64,000 nt of DNA from Rotaria sordida. Its lineage: Eukaryota > Rotifera > Eurotatoria > Philodinida > Philodinidae. Shown here piece by piece: positions 51,780 to 64,000 of the stretch. The notes under the pieces were generated by a model that was given only the letters and a program-made list of their open reading frames with translations, was not told the DNA's origin and searched no databases. The stretch lies in NCBI GenBank assembly GCA_905250125.1, contig CAJNOL010000125.1:179626-243625 (forward strand), in the 5' to 3' direction. Made by a program: the position numbers and the translations under genes. The first letter of the stretch is position 1. Each line of letters opens with the position of its first letter.

Positions 51780-54700
51780 AAAATTTTTTGTTTTTAATTA
51801 TATTTGTTTTATGTGATATCGATGCCTTATCCGTCCATTTAATACAGTGCGTAAGAATATGAATTCATTATTGACCGGTCCTATTCTTATTCTTACTTTA
51901 TATTCATCGAATCAAAAGAGAAAAACAAAAATGATAATTAAAATTTTTGTCGTTTTTCTTCTTCTCCTTCTTATTGTTGTTGTTTTTGTTGTTGTAAATT
52001 TTATTCACATTCTATTTTTAAAATTTCATCGAACATTAAACTATTTTATTTCCACAAATGCACAAATATATTTATTTGACATTCTTCTTTGTAAACCATT
52101 CACATTCTTATTATTAATGTTATTTTTCTTCATGAATACATTATTTTATCTCAATTTGTTTTCTATATATTGTAAATGTGTTGGACAAGAGCAATAAAAA
52201 AAAATATGCAAATTTCTACAATAGAATTTTTTTTAAATCTAAGATCATGGATATTTCAATAGTATTAATAATAGTTCGAAAGATATGTGTGCTATTTGAA
52301 GAATGATACATTTATATCGCTGATAAATGATAAATAATACAAAAAGAAATCTAAAATTTGTGACCAAGATAAGATACTCTGTATAAAACATAGAATAAAA
52401 CTAAAAAGAACAAAATAAAAAATATCTATAATGGACGTGACCATATTGTGTACTTGTTTTAATGATCTATTTCCATAATTATCAAAAGAATAAATGAAAT
52501 TTATAGAATACAATGGTATATAGAACGTCTAATTGATTATAAACGGCTATTCAAAAGATACAGTCAAACATATCTATTATTTCAATCGAGAAAATTGTAT
52601 CAACAGACGATGGAACAGACGTATTATGTTGTAGATAGATTATTTATCGTTTTTTCGCTTCGATAAATACAATACTTCATTCAATAGTTTTTGTTACTGT
52701 CACATCTCAGAAGAAAGACGGCATGAACGTCTGTACAGATAGTGAATATGATGATGATGATGATGCTATGAATTGATATATAGATTATAAAAACTATCGG
52801 TAATTGTTTGAAAATGAACAATAATACGTGTTTCTCTTATGTACGGCCTTTGAGTCCTGATTGTTATTTCGAACCTATGCAATGACTTACCGATGAATTT
52901 AATCAATAACTCGACGATGACAAGTTATTGAACAAGTGATTAAATCAGGAATAGCTACTCATGAAATTTAACCATCAATGCATAACTCAGAAGTCAAGTA
53001 GTTCGAAATAAAAAATAATCTTGTTTCAAAAGGGTTCTATAATTTTAATTTTATTAGATCCTACCATCAAAACAAACAATTTGATTACAATCATAAGTTT
53101 ATGTGATGTACGTTGTTCTTTGATCTATATATATATGTTTGGAAATAAAGCTATATTTACGATGTTGATGACCTTCTTTGAAATCATAGTTTGACTAGAA
53201 CAAAGATCCGTTTTTCTCGAAAACTAGTTTTTTATAGCGAAAAACTTTTTTTCGACAAAAAATAATTTTTGATTCTTCTAGCTTGTACAATACATTGAGT
53301 TGAGTATACAAAATTGTTTTTCAAAATTTAAATTGCTACAGAAGAAAAGAGAGAAATAAAAAAAGTTTTAATTCTTATTACTTCTCACGTTTTCTCTTTC
53401 AATATTTACATGTCATATGTTTTATCACTAACTTTATTTTTTTTCTTCATTGCGAATGTTACTTGGTTGATATTCAGATTTTCCATTCAATTTTTGCTCT
53501 ATTTTTAGTCATATTATTATTTATCTATCCTTTCGTTCTTCTAATAAAATCAGTTTATAATTATCACCGGAAGGACTTATTTTTTTTTACTTATTTTAGT
53601 AATGTTTATTTTCTTTCTATTTCGCTTCATGTGAAACTTACGTGACCATGAATCCTGTCAATATCGTAAACTACCTGCCGGATTTAAGTAATGACAACTT
53701 AAATTAAGATTTCATTCCACCTGTCACTCAAATAAAACGTGAGTGTGAGATGTGTATGGAATAGAAACCTCGTCCTCACTCATTCTATGAAGTTTTTTTC
53801 GTTATCGATCCTCAAAAGATCGGAATTCAGAGTTCTCCGATAAACTACAGCATGTGTTATACATGTCTAAATATAATGACAGAGTATATCGTAGTGCAAT
53901 AGCAATATGTGTTCGACACAGTAATATTTAATAGTATGGCACTCTACAAACTAGATGGACCAAGAAAATTTTTCATTATAGAAAACCGGGTTTTTAAAGG
54001 TCTACAGATAAAAATCGTGTTCATATTTGGAATCAATATGATCGATGGTTTATAATCCATTAGGTTTCGGTTAAAAGACGATTGAACAATTGGTTACCTT
54101 TCGTCGTTAGATGGGACAATGTGGAAACATGTTATTATTTCTTAAATTTGTCTATTAACATTTTTTCATTATTAATATGTAAATCAAATCTAATATCTAT
54201 TGGAAAAATAGTCATCGATATTTGAGTACATATCTTTGTTTTTTGATATTTTATTCTTCTATTGACTTAATACATATAAATTTTATTCGTTTCAGAAATC
54301 AATGAACTGCAAAGAGAAAAAAAAGTTTTTCACAGATATGCTTTATTTTGTTGTTTTATTATGACATTTATTTGTTGCCTTTCAATGCCATTATCGAGAC
54401 ATAACGAACACTATCTTTCCTATCACTTATGTTTATTACACTAACTAAATATTAATATTCATAAATTATTTTCAAAAATATTTTAAAGATCAATTTTATT
54501 GAATATTTTCAGGAATTGTCTTCATGAATTTTTTCTATAACATGTGTGCAAAGTTTCGGATAGTCATTAAATTATGTTAAACTATAGTAATAAGATATCT
54601 GTGAAAGTACTCTCAATATATAATGGTGTTCGAAGAGAAACGAATTAGGTAATGTCGGTATGCGAAAATCGATACAGTCAACGTAAAAATAAAATACTCA

Positions 54701-55221
54701 CCTTAAACTGAGATATCACAATGTCAAAGTTATTCTCTTATTTCATTCTCGAAAGGTAACTCCAAAATAAAAAATTTCACAAGGTTCGAATTAATAAACA
54801 GTTCTTTTAGTTGGCTACTACAAACAATTCTATTTCAAAATGACGTTTGAATTACGATAGATTCTAACATTTTAAATTTAATCATATTTAGAACATTTCT
54901 GATTTGATACTTTCTAATAAATATCTTATACATGAGACATGATAGTAACAGGTATTTCGACAACGGTGAACGCATTTATCTGTTTAGACTACAAAAAAAA
55001 ACAATATGCAAGAAGGAAAAGAATTTTATTTGTTATGTTTTAAGATAATGTTCTTGTGTATTATTAAATATAAAGAATGATAAGAACAAAAATGATAAAA
55101 TTTACACATGTTTAGAAAGAATTTGACAAGATGCAATGGTTGATAGGTATTTCTTTTTTCGTTGAAATTCTTAATAATGCTTGATCGAATATATTTCGAC
55201 TAATTTGAATTTAGTATTTAG
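51780..55221. other. Intergenic, no gene seen
   Basis: 3' flank of the kinase gene followed by AT-rich DNA. A hydrophobic frame at 51847-52197 lies in the likely 3' UTR and has no support. No transposon ends were recognised. Confidence 0.5.
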
Positions 55222-57687
55222 TTGCGTACTAATAAGTTCTGTACAAATATTGTATGAATGTAATTTTGATAATGCTATTATATCCAACAATTGTCTTTCT
55301 CCAGTAGGAATCGGAGGAATGCTTATTGATGAAACAATGGGCATTGCTGATAGTCAGCCACCTACTTTGCCTTTATCTGATGTAACATCAAGTCGTAAGA
55401 TTCATCATTTCGTCTTTATCATATTAATATTTTGCCTTCTATCTTTTAAGTTACACCAACAAGCAATGGAGAATTATGCATATTACCATACAATGTTAAT
55501 AGTTATACTTGGGACATGTATTTTTGTAACGAGGGTAATTGTCCGACAAAAAGTAATCAAAATACTAAATGAACACCAGATAAATTTTGACAACGATGAA
55601 AGTATTTTCTTTAGATATTTTGAATCTTTATACAAATAAATATTCTAGGGAAATTTGGTCGCTTTAATTTCTGAGCACCGAGATTAGTGTCTTTCACTTT
55701 GAATAACCGTTGGGGGAATACTAATGATATCAACCAACAATGTCTGACATATTATTATTATTTATCAAATATAACTGGAACACAATATAGTATCAATGTA
55801 CGTAGAGAAGAAACAGGAAGTAGCAGTGAAATAATTGATAATGTTACAAGTACTCCATTCAATGGATGAATAAAACATCAAGTGAATTTTACTAGTACAG
55901 TACCTGGATACAAAGTAATCTATTCATTTGAATGATGTACTACTATTCTTGCATTTGTTTATTGTTATTTTTAGATTTACTTTGATTTTGAAAAAATATC
56001 TGGACCTGCTACATCTCCGACAGTAATTGCAATCGATGAAATATCAATTCGTCAAGGAAGTTGTTGTACGTATGAATACCTTTCAAAAGGTAACTTTTTA
56101 TCAATAAATTTTGTTTTAGTTGGTCAACAACGTGTAACTCAAGATACAACAAATATATTAACAACATCAATAGCATCAACGACAATCGATGGTGAGACAG
56201 AATCCACGTAAAATTACAAATATATTTTCATTTTTATAATGTACATTTCCTCATTTTTTTCTATTGTACAGTACAGTAAAAACATCCACTGTATCGATAA
56301 AAATCACAACTACAATTGAGCAATCAACTGAAGTAATATATATGATTCGAACGATTCATAAAAATCTATAGTATATGAAAGTGAGATAAGTTCAATGGTA
56401 AAAACAATATCGAGCATTTCAACTATAACAACAGACAGTAGAGCAGTTTTCTTTCGGGTTTTTTTAAAATATGTAGGGTGCTTTTCTTAAAAGAAAATTG
56501 CATTTTTCTCCCAAGTTTTTTGATTAGAACATTGACACGAACAGATTTTCAGATAATTGTAACTTAAGTCTTTAAGTACTTTGAATAATTTTAAAATATC
56601 GTAATAATAATTATTTATTCGTTTTGGAATGTAGGTTGCTTCAGAAGAGATTGCTTTTCAAGGCAATGATAATGTATACAAAAAGAAATCTCATTGAAAA
56701 TAGTACTTGCTTCTCAACTACTATTGAAAAGTGACATTTTTCAACACTTATTGTAATTGACTATTTTGTGCTATACAAAATCAATCGATAATGTAATAAA
56801 GAGAAAAATGAAAAAATATCGACGATTTTTATTTATTTTTGCATGAAAGTAGAATTATCTTGAATAGTTTTACGAGAAAATATATATAAGATAGATCTTG
56901 TGAGAAAAAAAACGTGTCTTATTAAATTAAAAAATCACAAATATGTACAAGTTCCTGAGCTGAATCTTGTGTTTGAGTCAGTTGTATTTCTATGTCAGTA
57001 AACCACATGTATAATTAAGTACAGTATAGATTGTCAAAAACTGTATCTGAGATAGTTCTTGGCAACCTGTTCTATATTTTTTCCAAGTGATTTTGACTAT
57101 TTGATATTTTATCATTTTTGTTGAGTTCATATATATGTTTACTGATTAATAGAATTTTGTGAAAAGAATTTAATAACGCCATTTGACAAAGTCTATAAAA
57201 ACTTTATTGAAATAAACTAAATATAAAATTCAAATCTATTTCATATTGTTTTTTTCATGACTTACAATTTTTCACAAAAAAAAAACAAAAAGAAATTCAA
57301 ATCAATATTCTTCATTATAAGAAAAATAATAAAAATCAAAATCTTTACTATTCATTTGATATTAGATTCATAGAAAACTTTATCTATAAATTTTGTCTCC
57401 AATATTTTTTTCCTTTATTTAAGTCTTCAACCATTAGTTCGGACAGTTCGATTACATCTATTACAAGTACTACCTCTTCTACTGCATTAACAACAATTAC
57501 TACATCTACTTCTGATAATCAATCTACAGAATTCAATAATATTTATATTATTGTTTTGGCTACTGTCATTCCTGTTGTCGTAGTTGCAAGTATTGCGATT
57601 ACTGTTTGGATTAAAAAGTTTCGTCCAAAGGAAAAAATATTACCATCTACATTGGAACTTAATCAAGTATCAAGATGGCCATCTTGA
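55222..57687 (+). pseudogene. MAM domain, Thr-rich stalk, single-pass membrane protein, copy A (damaged)
   Basis: Parallel in structure to the next copy: exons about 55222-55394, 55451-55579, 55649-55914, 55975-56065, 56120-56207, 56272-56332 and 57424-57687. The first four encode a MAM-like extracellular domain (YECNFDNAIISNNC, LCILPYNV, CLTYYYYL, IAIDEISIRQGSC), the next a Thr/Ser-rich mucin-like stalk, and the last a membrane helix (YIIVLATVIPVVVVASIAI) with a short basic tail. Damage: in-frame TGA at 55570-55572, 55672-55674 and 55867-55869, and the donor after exon 2 is AT at 55580-55581 where copy B has GT. The last four exons remain open. MAM proteins act in adhesion or surface protection; the role here is unknown. 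No signal-peptide exon with an ATG was identified. Confidence 0.75.
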
Positions 57688-58897
57688 AAACAAATTAATC
57701 TGCTTAAAAGTAAAACAATCAATTCATGAAAGTTCATGTCTTATCGTTCATTTTTTTAAATATCTGTTGTTATTTCGTTGAAAATATTACACAAAGTATT
57801 AACTATGAATATGTTTTTAAAAATGTTTTATTAAAAAAAACATTTATCTATATTTATTCTAATATTTATTATCATCCATTTAATACTGGAAATATAAAAA
57901 CATAATTAAAGTAAATTTTATATTCTCAAATTGCATAACATTTCATTGGTTGAATTTGTTCTGAAAAATTTCGATATATGTACTTATGTTTAAATCAATT
58001 ATTCAAAGAAATGAAAGCAGCAAACTGTAATAACTTCCGTAATATTATTTTTTGGTGAATTTCAAGTATTATCATTGAAATAGAGTCATATGAAGAAATA
58101 GTATCATAAAAATTTATATTTAATTTATTTCTATTATGAAATTACATTTATCATTTCTATCAATTGAAATGAGATCAAATTTAAATTATATATCCGTATG
58201 TTCATCAGTTCAAATTCTATCAATAGCTTTTTCATTAGGTTTTTTCAGATTTACGACAAAACAATAAATAAACTGAATGAAATTATCATTGTCATCATAA
58301 TCGTAACTATAGATGTTAATTTATTTTTATTGTTTCTTTAAAATAAAAAAATAAAGATAAATTTTAGCCTTTTTCTCCACTAGATAGATGGCTCACAAAA
58401 AAATTATACAAATAAGGCAGTCTTTTTTGTCTATATCTCTTCATATTTTTAACAGTGTCACATATCGTAATATTGTTAGTGATAAGAAATAACGCTGATT
58501 AACAGAGAATTTCGTTTTTTTTACCAGGTACTTGCCTATTAATCTACCAATGGAAGAAACTGTTTTTTTTATTCTTTTATTTATCTTTATTTAATCGAGT
58601 AAAGATAAGTTAATACCGTTAATAACAATATTGCTGCATTTTTCATAACGATGAATGCCTCTGTAATCTAGAGTATAAAAAAAAAGCAAAGTTCGAAAAA
58701 ATGAAAAGATATCGTTTAGTAAGGTTTTAGATAACATATATTTATTGAGTCGTTTGTACAGAACAAGAAAAAACAAATGTAATAACCATTGCATGTGTGT
58801 AAGAAAAATTCAATATCATGCACTGCTTAACACGAATTTTTTCTTTTGGTAATATTTTTAATAATGAATTATACACTCTAATATATTTTATGTTTAG
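57688..58897. other. Intergenic spacer between MAM copies A and B
   Basis: AT-rich spacer. The upstream exon with the start codon of copy B should lie here, but no clear ATG plus signal sequence with a GT donor was identified. Confidence 0.4.
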
Positions 58898-61061
58898 CCT
58901 TTATTTTTATAACAACAACTTCTGCACAAATATTATACAAATGTAATTTTGATAATGCTACTATAAGCAATACCTGCTTTTCTACACAAGGAATCGAAGC
59001 AATGCTCCTTAGTGATGCAGCGGAATCTGCTGGTAATGAGCCACCTACTTCGCCTTTATCTGACGTAACATCGAGTCGTAAGAATTATCACTTCTTCTTT
59101 ATGATATTAATATTTTGCTTTCTATTTTTTTGAAAGTTACACCAACAAGCAATGGAGAATTATGCATATTACCATACAAGGTTGATAGTTATAGTTGAGA
59201 CATGTTCTTTTGTAATAGAGGTTACTGTCCGACAACAAGTAATCAAAATACTAAATGCACACCAGGTAAATTTTGACAACGATGAAAGTATTTTCTTTAG
59301 ATATTTTGAATCTTTATACAAATAAATATTCTAGGGAAATTTGGTTTTTATTATTTCGTCGCTCCGAAATTCATATCCTTCCCTTTGAATATCGGTTCGG
59401 GTGGTATTAATGGTACCAACCAGCAATGTCTGACATATTATTATTATTTACCAAATATAACTGGAATGCAACATAGTATCAATATACGTAAAGAAGAAAC
59501 AGGAAGTAGCAGCGAAATAATTGACAATGTTATAAGTAGTCCATTCAATGGATGGATAAAACATCAAGTGAATTTTACTAGTGCAGCACCTGGATACAAA
59601 GTAATCTATTCATTTGAATGATGTACAACTATTCTTGTATTTGTTTATTGTTATTTTTAGATTTACTTTGAACTTGAGAAAAAACTTGGGTCTGTTGCAT
59701 TTCAATCCAGAATTGCAATCGATGAAATATCAATTCATCAAGGAAGTTGTTGTACGTATGAACACATTTTGAAAGGTAACTTTTTATCAATAAATTTTGT
59801 TATAGTTGATGAACCTTTAACTCAAAGTACAGCAACTATATTAATTACATCAATAGAATCAATGACAACTGATGTTAATATTCTAACTAAGTGAGACTAT
59901 GAAAAATGTGTTTTCATCTTTCTCTCTATACGTTTTTGCTTATCTTTCTATATAGTGTACCAGAAACATCCATTGAACAAACAACAAGTATAGCCACAAC
60001 AGAACCTTTGACAACAGTAATTTCTAATCCTTTGACAAGTGTTAGAGATGTGTCGATACGAGTACAATTTGTATTGGCGTTTCTTATTGTATAATCTCAT
60101 ATACTACCATGTATTGCATGTGTATGTATAGCCATAACAAAGTATATACCTTTGAAAAAATCAAGAGTTCTAGATTTCATGTATTGGACTGTTCATAGCA
60201 GTACAGGTACGTGCCAATAGATGCCAATGCATGATGTGTACGAATGTTTCTGTAAGCAAAGAAGTGTCGTCCATTGATCGAGTGCAATTTGTACCCGTAC
60301 TCGCGCATCTCTAATTTAGCATTTTTCTGTAAGACGACGACAGATAATTACATAAATATTAGTATGATATAATAAAATCACAAATGATTAGTTAATTAAT
60401 GTAGAAATTTTTTCGATAAGTAGATATTTGTATTATTTATCAAAATTAGTTTGAGAGTTCTCTGGAAATATTTTCTTGACTAATAAGTACAAACGATTTT
60501 ATAACGACAACGATCTTAATAGTATATCATCGTAACCTTTTTCTATAGTTTCGTACATCGGAAATGCCAAGCACTATTTTTACTACAACGGCTTCTGCAT
60601 CAACAATGATTTCTTTGACCACGATTGCGACTACAAGTACGACTACCATGTCAAGTACCGTTACAACTTCAAATACAAGTGGAACTAGTACGACAACTTC
60701 AAGTACTACGGCAATTCCAAGTATGACGACAACTACCATGAAAAGCACAACAATAACAATAAGTGAAATTTCAGCAACAACAACTACGAAAATGTTTACG
60801 TCCACTACAACATCAATTGATCTAACAACTGGAAATGTTGAACCGACTTCAACAACTAGTGTTTCTTATATAACAACAACCATAGATGATGTTCAAATTA
60901 CATCATCTGTCAAACTTTATGTTATTATTTTAGCTACTGTTATTCCTATTGGCACAGTTATAGTGATTATTTTAACTATCTGGCTTAAATATTTCGTTTG
61001 CAATAAAAAATCCAAGTCAAACATTTTTGAAATGAACCGAGTGAGACCAGCATTCATATAA
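58898..61061 (+). pseudogene. MAM domain, Thr-rich stalk, single-pass membrane protein, copy B (one TGA)
   Basis: Exons 58898-59077, 59137-59265, 59335-59600, 59661-59751, 59806-59890, 59956-60016 and 60549-61061 have canonical GT-AG sites and agree in phase throughout. They encode the end of a signal peptide (FIFITTTSAQ), a MAM domain (YKCNFDNATISNTC, CLTYYYYLPNITG, IAIDEISIHQGSC), a Thr/Ser-rich stalk of over 100 residues (mucin-like, O-glycosylated by inference) and one membrane helix (VIILATVIPIGTVIVIILTI) with a basic cytoplasmic end. The only lesion is TGA at 59196-59198, where copy A has TGG (Trp). The first ATG exon must lie upstream and was not found. It could be a recent pseudogene, an inactive allele, a readthrough site or a sequence error. 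Confidence 0.75.
60043..60313. mobile_element. Possible hAT-like MITE in copy B intron 6
   Basis: TAGAGATGTG...CGA.ACGAGTACAA at the left is matched in inverse by the right end CATCTCTA (reverse complement TAGAGATGCGCGAGTACGGG). The tips resemble TAGAG-type hAT ends, but I found no matching 8-bp duplication. Confidence 0.5.
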
Positions 61062-62412
61062 CATATGATTAAATTCTTTTAAAATAAATAACGAATTAAA
61101 ATGATATTTACTATCGATTACGTTGATAAACGAGTTTTAGTTTTTCGTATTTTGTATGTACAACTGTATGTCTATTCTCTTGCGATTTTACGCAAAATAT
61201 TCATTCTTTCACTTGTTTCTATTGATATTAGATCTTGAAAATATGAAATGAATAAAATATTCGAAATAAATCTTACACATTTTAATGCATAGCCTATTTA
61301 TTAAATCTAAACATCTATCTTTAAATAATTTATGTTAATATGAACCTGCATTAATATTAAATTATGCGAATTTTTATTCAGAAGTTTTGTTTGTTTTTTT
61401 TTTGAGAGAAACTAATTCTGATTATGAGCCTAGCATAGATTATAACGAATTTTATATTGAAGTTTTTTTTTTGAATCTTTTTTCTGTCTGTTATGTTATA
61501 AGTCTCGGTTTCAATAAACTGATTTTTGTCAAATAAAATTACTCGTACAACTTTTAGAGTTTCTAATAGTAACAATTTCTATTTTAGTCTGTCACGTTCC
61601 ATATATAATAATACTAAGAATGGAGGAAGAACTCTTTCAAAATTTCTCATCTAGTAATTCACAGTAACTGATGTTGAACAATATCTATGCTTTATTTTAT
61701 CTGATTTTCTTTAGTAAAGATATAATTTCTTTATAAGAATTGATATGTTTGCATAACTTTCTCGATAGAATAGAATCGTTTCTCATGTTTTTGTATTGAA
61801 AGGATGAACTGGAAACTATAAGCCATTAAGAATTTCTGACAGTTGATCAACAGTAGTGTAGAAAAATGAGCTCGAAATTTCGAGGTGAAAAATCTTTACT
61901 TGTTACAGAATTTAATTTCTTATGACTGACTAACTTTTCTCGATCACAATTAATTCATTCAGCATAATCCGAGATCCTTATATTGTAGAAGGCGATTCCG
62001 TGAGCTTAATATTTAGAGTTAGGATTATGATGATGGCTAGAAATTTGTCATTTGGAGATTTTCAAGCCCATATTTTAGAACTTTTAAAACAATAGAAATC
62101 AAGGAAAACGAATAAAATATACTACACTAGCTTCAGTATCCTAAAAATTGATAAAAACTAGCCAGTTTTATAGTTCAACCCGGACCAATCCAGATGCAAT
62201 TCTGGAAAAGTTGTTCGAATTCATATGTTGCTATGACTGAGTTTTGTATGATGAATTATCATAAATGATCTGATGATTGTTGAGAAATTTGTATATTTAC
62301 GAAATAATACAAAGGATATGAGTATCTCTAAGTTACTTTTATTTTGGTAAACATTTAAAAAAAAGTCAGTTGAATCAAATTATTAATATTATTTATATAC
62401 CATAATTTCTAG
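61062..62412. other. Intergenic, no gene seen
   Basis: 3' flank of copy B and AT-rich spacer before the third, degraded copy. Nothing recognisable. Confidence 0.5.
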
Positions 62413-63780
62413 GTTTTACGCTTTAATACGCCATATTAATACACTTATATTGTATGAATGTAACTTTGACAATGCTATACGAATGGATAATTGTTTCACA
62501 ACAACAATATTAGCGTAATCATCATTTAAAAGTTTGACTAATTCTGGTACAGTATCGATATGTGAGATATCATTTCTTACCGTATGATTTCTTTTTATTC
62601 ATCTAGTAAAACCAACAAGCAATTGAATATGTTTATAATTATACAGCGTAAATATTTAACAATAGGAAATGTACAGGGTGTTTCAAAAGTCCACCGAAAA
62701 AGTAAATTCATATAACTCCACTATTTATCAAACTCAATCAACTAATTTTTTTTAAATGATAGGTACCTCTGTGAAGTTTTTATTTATATAAACAAACTGC
62801 ACAAATACTATTCAAAGTTATCACTGTTGAGTGAAGTACGAGAATCATCCTTTTTTCAATTTCAGAAAAACACACTGTATAATGTTTCTCTATTAATGCT
62901 TCAGTTCCTTGCGTTTTTTATGGCGTTTATGTGACTAGATCTTGTGCTCACTTGGATATGCGTTTGTTTTGATATTCCACTGCAAAAAGAAGCCTAACAG
63001 TGTCAAGTCCGATGATGATGCAGCTCATGAGATCGGTTCATCTCCTCCTGGTTCACCAGTCATCGTAGGAAAAGTTAAAGCGATCTCATGAGCTGTATTA
63101 TCATCGGACTTGACACTGTTAGGCTTTTTTTTGCAGTGGAATATCAAAACAAACGCATATCCAAGTGAGCGCAAGATCTAGGCACATAAACGCCATAAAA
63201 AACCGCAAGAAACTGAAGCATTAATAGAGAAACATTATACAGTGTGTTTTTCTGAAATTGAAAAAAGGATGATTTTCGTACTTCACTCAATAGTGAGAAC
63301 TTTGAATAGTATTTGTGCAGTTTGTTCATATAAATAAAAACTTCACAGAGATACGTATCATTTAAAAATAATTAATCGACTAAGTTTGATAAATAATGGA
63401 GTTATATGAATTTACTGTTTCGGCAGATTTTTGGAGCACCCTGTATTTTGTAACAATGTCTGCCACCTAAAACCAATCAGTTCCCACTGATACGTGTGTA
63501 CTAGGTGAATATCACAAACAAACAACAATTTTCAACTGTTAAACTGAATTGATATTGTTTGTAGGCAAAATTGTTTTTAGTACAATTGACGAGTAGCGAG
63601 ATAAGGTTTTTTTCAGCTTAAAACTTCATCGAATAGTATTTACGGTACAAATAAATAATATCTGTCTATTATTGTTCAATGTCGATTGGTGACCAAACAA
63701 ATATTACAAGACGTAAATTAAAGGCGGATTATGAGAATGAAATGATTAATTCTGTTATAGGTGATTCATTTAATAGATAG
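62413..63780 (+). pseudogene. MAM-family copy C, diverged and split by a transposon
   Basis: Opens with an exon 1 relative (YECNFDNAI, then CF) that meets a TAA stop. A remnant of exon 2 follows (AAACCAACAAGCAAT matches ACACCAACAAGCAAT in the others) and is cut at ATGTA by the palindrome at 62674-63443; the reading resumes as TATTTTGTAAC, the sequence that continues exon 2 in copy A. A later stretch near 63666-63780 (VYYCSM, NITRRK, INSVIGDSFNR) aligns with exon 3 and ends in TAG where copy B has Trp. Far more diverged than A and B, so an older duplicate. It runs to near the window end. Confidence 0.65.
62674..63443. mobile_element. Near-perfect 770-bp palindromic element, TA duplication
   Basis: The ends CAGGGTG...CACCCTG are flanked by TA (62672-62673 and 63444-63445). 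The two arms, about 360 bp each, are almost identical inverted copies; the unpaired centre is only about 45 bp (63036-63080). TA duplication and the tips suggest a Tc1/mariner-type mobiliser. No transposase. High arm identity means the insertion is recent or the arms are homogenised. It lies inside exon 2 of MAM copy C. Confidence 0.9.
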
Positions 63781-64000
63781 ACTGATTAGACACACGTCTA
63801 GTGATATTCATCACCACGACATGTGGTTACACTATATAGAAGTTTTCATTATATGGATATTTTATTGAAATAACTTTGTACTGTTTTTCAATTCTACCTT
63901 TATACTTGCAATCATAATCAATATATATATATATACGATATGATGGTTTTCACAAAATTTCAGTTTACTAAAGTGATTGTGATATATAGGGAATGACTAA

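Noticed and set aside
51847-52197. Hydrophobic frame of 116 residues
   Set aside because: It starts within 70 bp after the kinase stop, lies in probable 3' UTR, and is low-complexity T-rich DNA.
60527-60805. Val-rich open frame on the minus strand
   Set aside because: It is the antisense of the Thr-rich stalk of MAM copy B; repeats of ACA/ACT read as Val on the other strand.

Overview
The window looks like nuclear DNA of a small AT-rich animal, most likely a bdelloid rotifer (Rotaria/Adineta type). The evidence is metazoan genes (a class 5 semaphorin, a NEK6/7 kinase, UBE2J2, NAPRT), GT-AG introns often only 46-80 bp long, AG acceptors just upstream of start codons with no matching upstream exon (as expected if mRNAs receive a spliced leader), a RING/TRAF-type protein, MAM-mucin membrane proteins, and many palindromic DNA transposon remnants. 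The organism assignment is inference; no marker settles it.

Layout. 1-10 kb: a possible solo LTR; a 3-exon single-pass membrane protein (1642-2415, -); a two-helix membrane protein (4352-5191, -); two large foldback elements; a 5-exon EF-hand-like gene (9130-10025, -). 10-19 kb: gene-poor, with another foldback, a GC-richer island near 11.9-12.3 kb, an intronless secreted GDSL lipase (13889-14851, -), and a hAT-like element with an 8-bp target duplication that itself carries a nested 333-bp element. 19.7-25.5 kb: a 17-exon semaphorin-5 gene (-). 29.8-31.9 kb: nicotinate phosphoribosyltransferase (-). 32-40 kb: gene desert with several hairpin elements, one flanked by TTAA. 40.2-44.5 kb: a RING/TRAF-zinc-finger protein and an orphan protein (+). 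47.7-51.8 kb: UBE2J2-type E2 and NEK7-type kinase (+), both with transposon-like insertions in introns. 55.2-64 kb: a three-copy tandem family of MAM-domain, Thr-rich, single-pass membrane proteins, all damaged; the third is split by a nearly perfect 770-bp palindrome with TA target duplication.

The genes share no pathway. The semaphorin (axon guidance), NEK7-like kinase (mitosis), UBE2J2 (ER ubiquitination) and NAPRT (NAD salvage) are ordinary conserved housekeeping or developmental genes with exon structures that keep frame at every junction. The spaces between them, and several introns, hold non-autonomous mobile elements. The most unusual features are this collection of palindromic elements from several transposon superfamilies and the decaying MAM array, in which the in-frame stops of the two better copies are all TGA.
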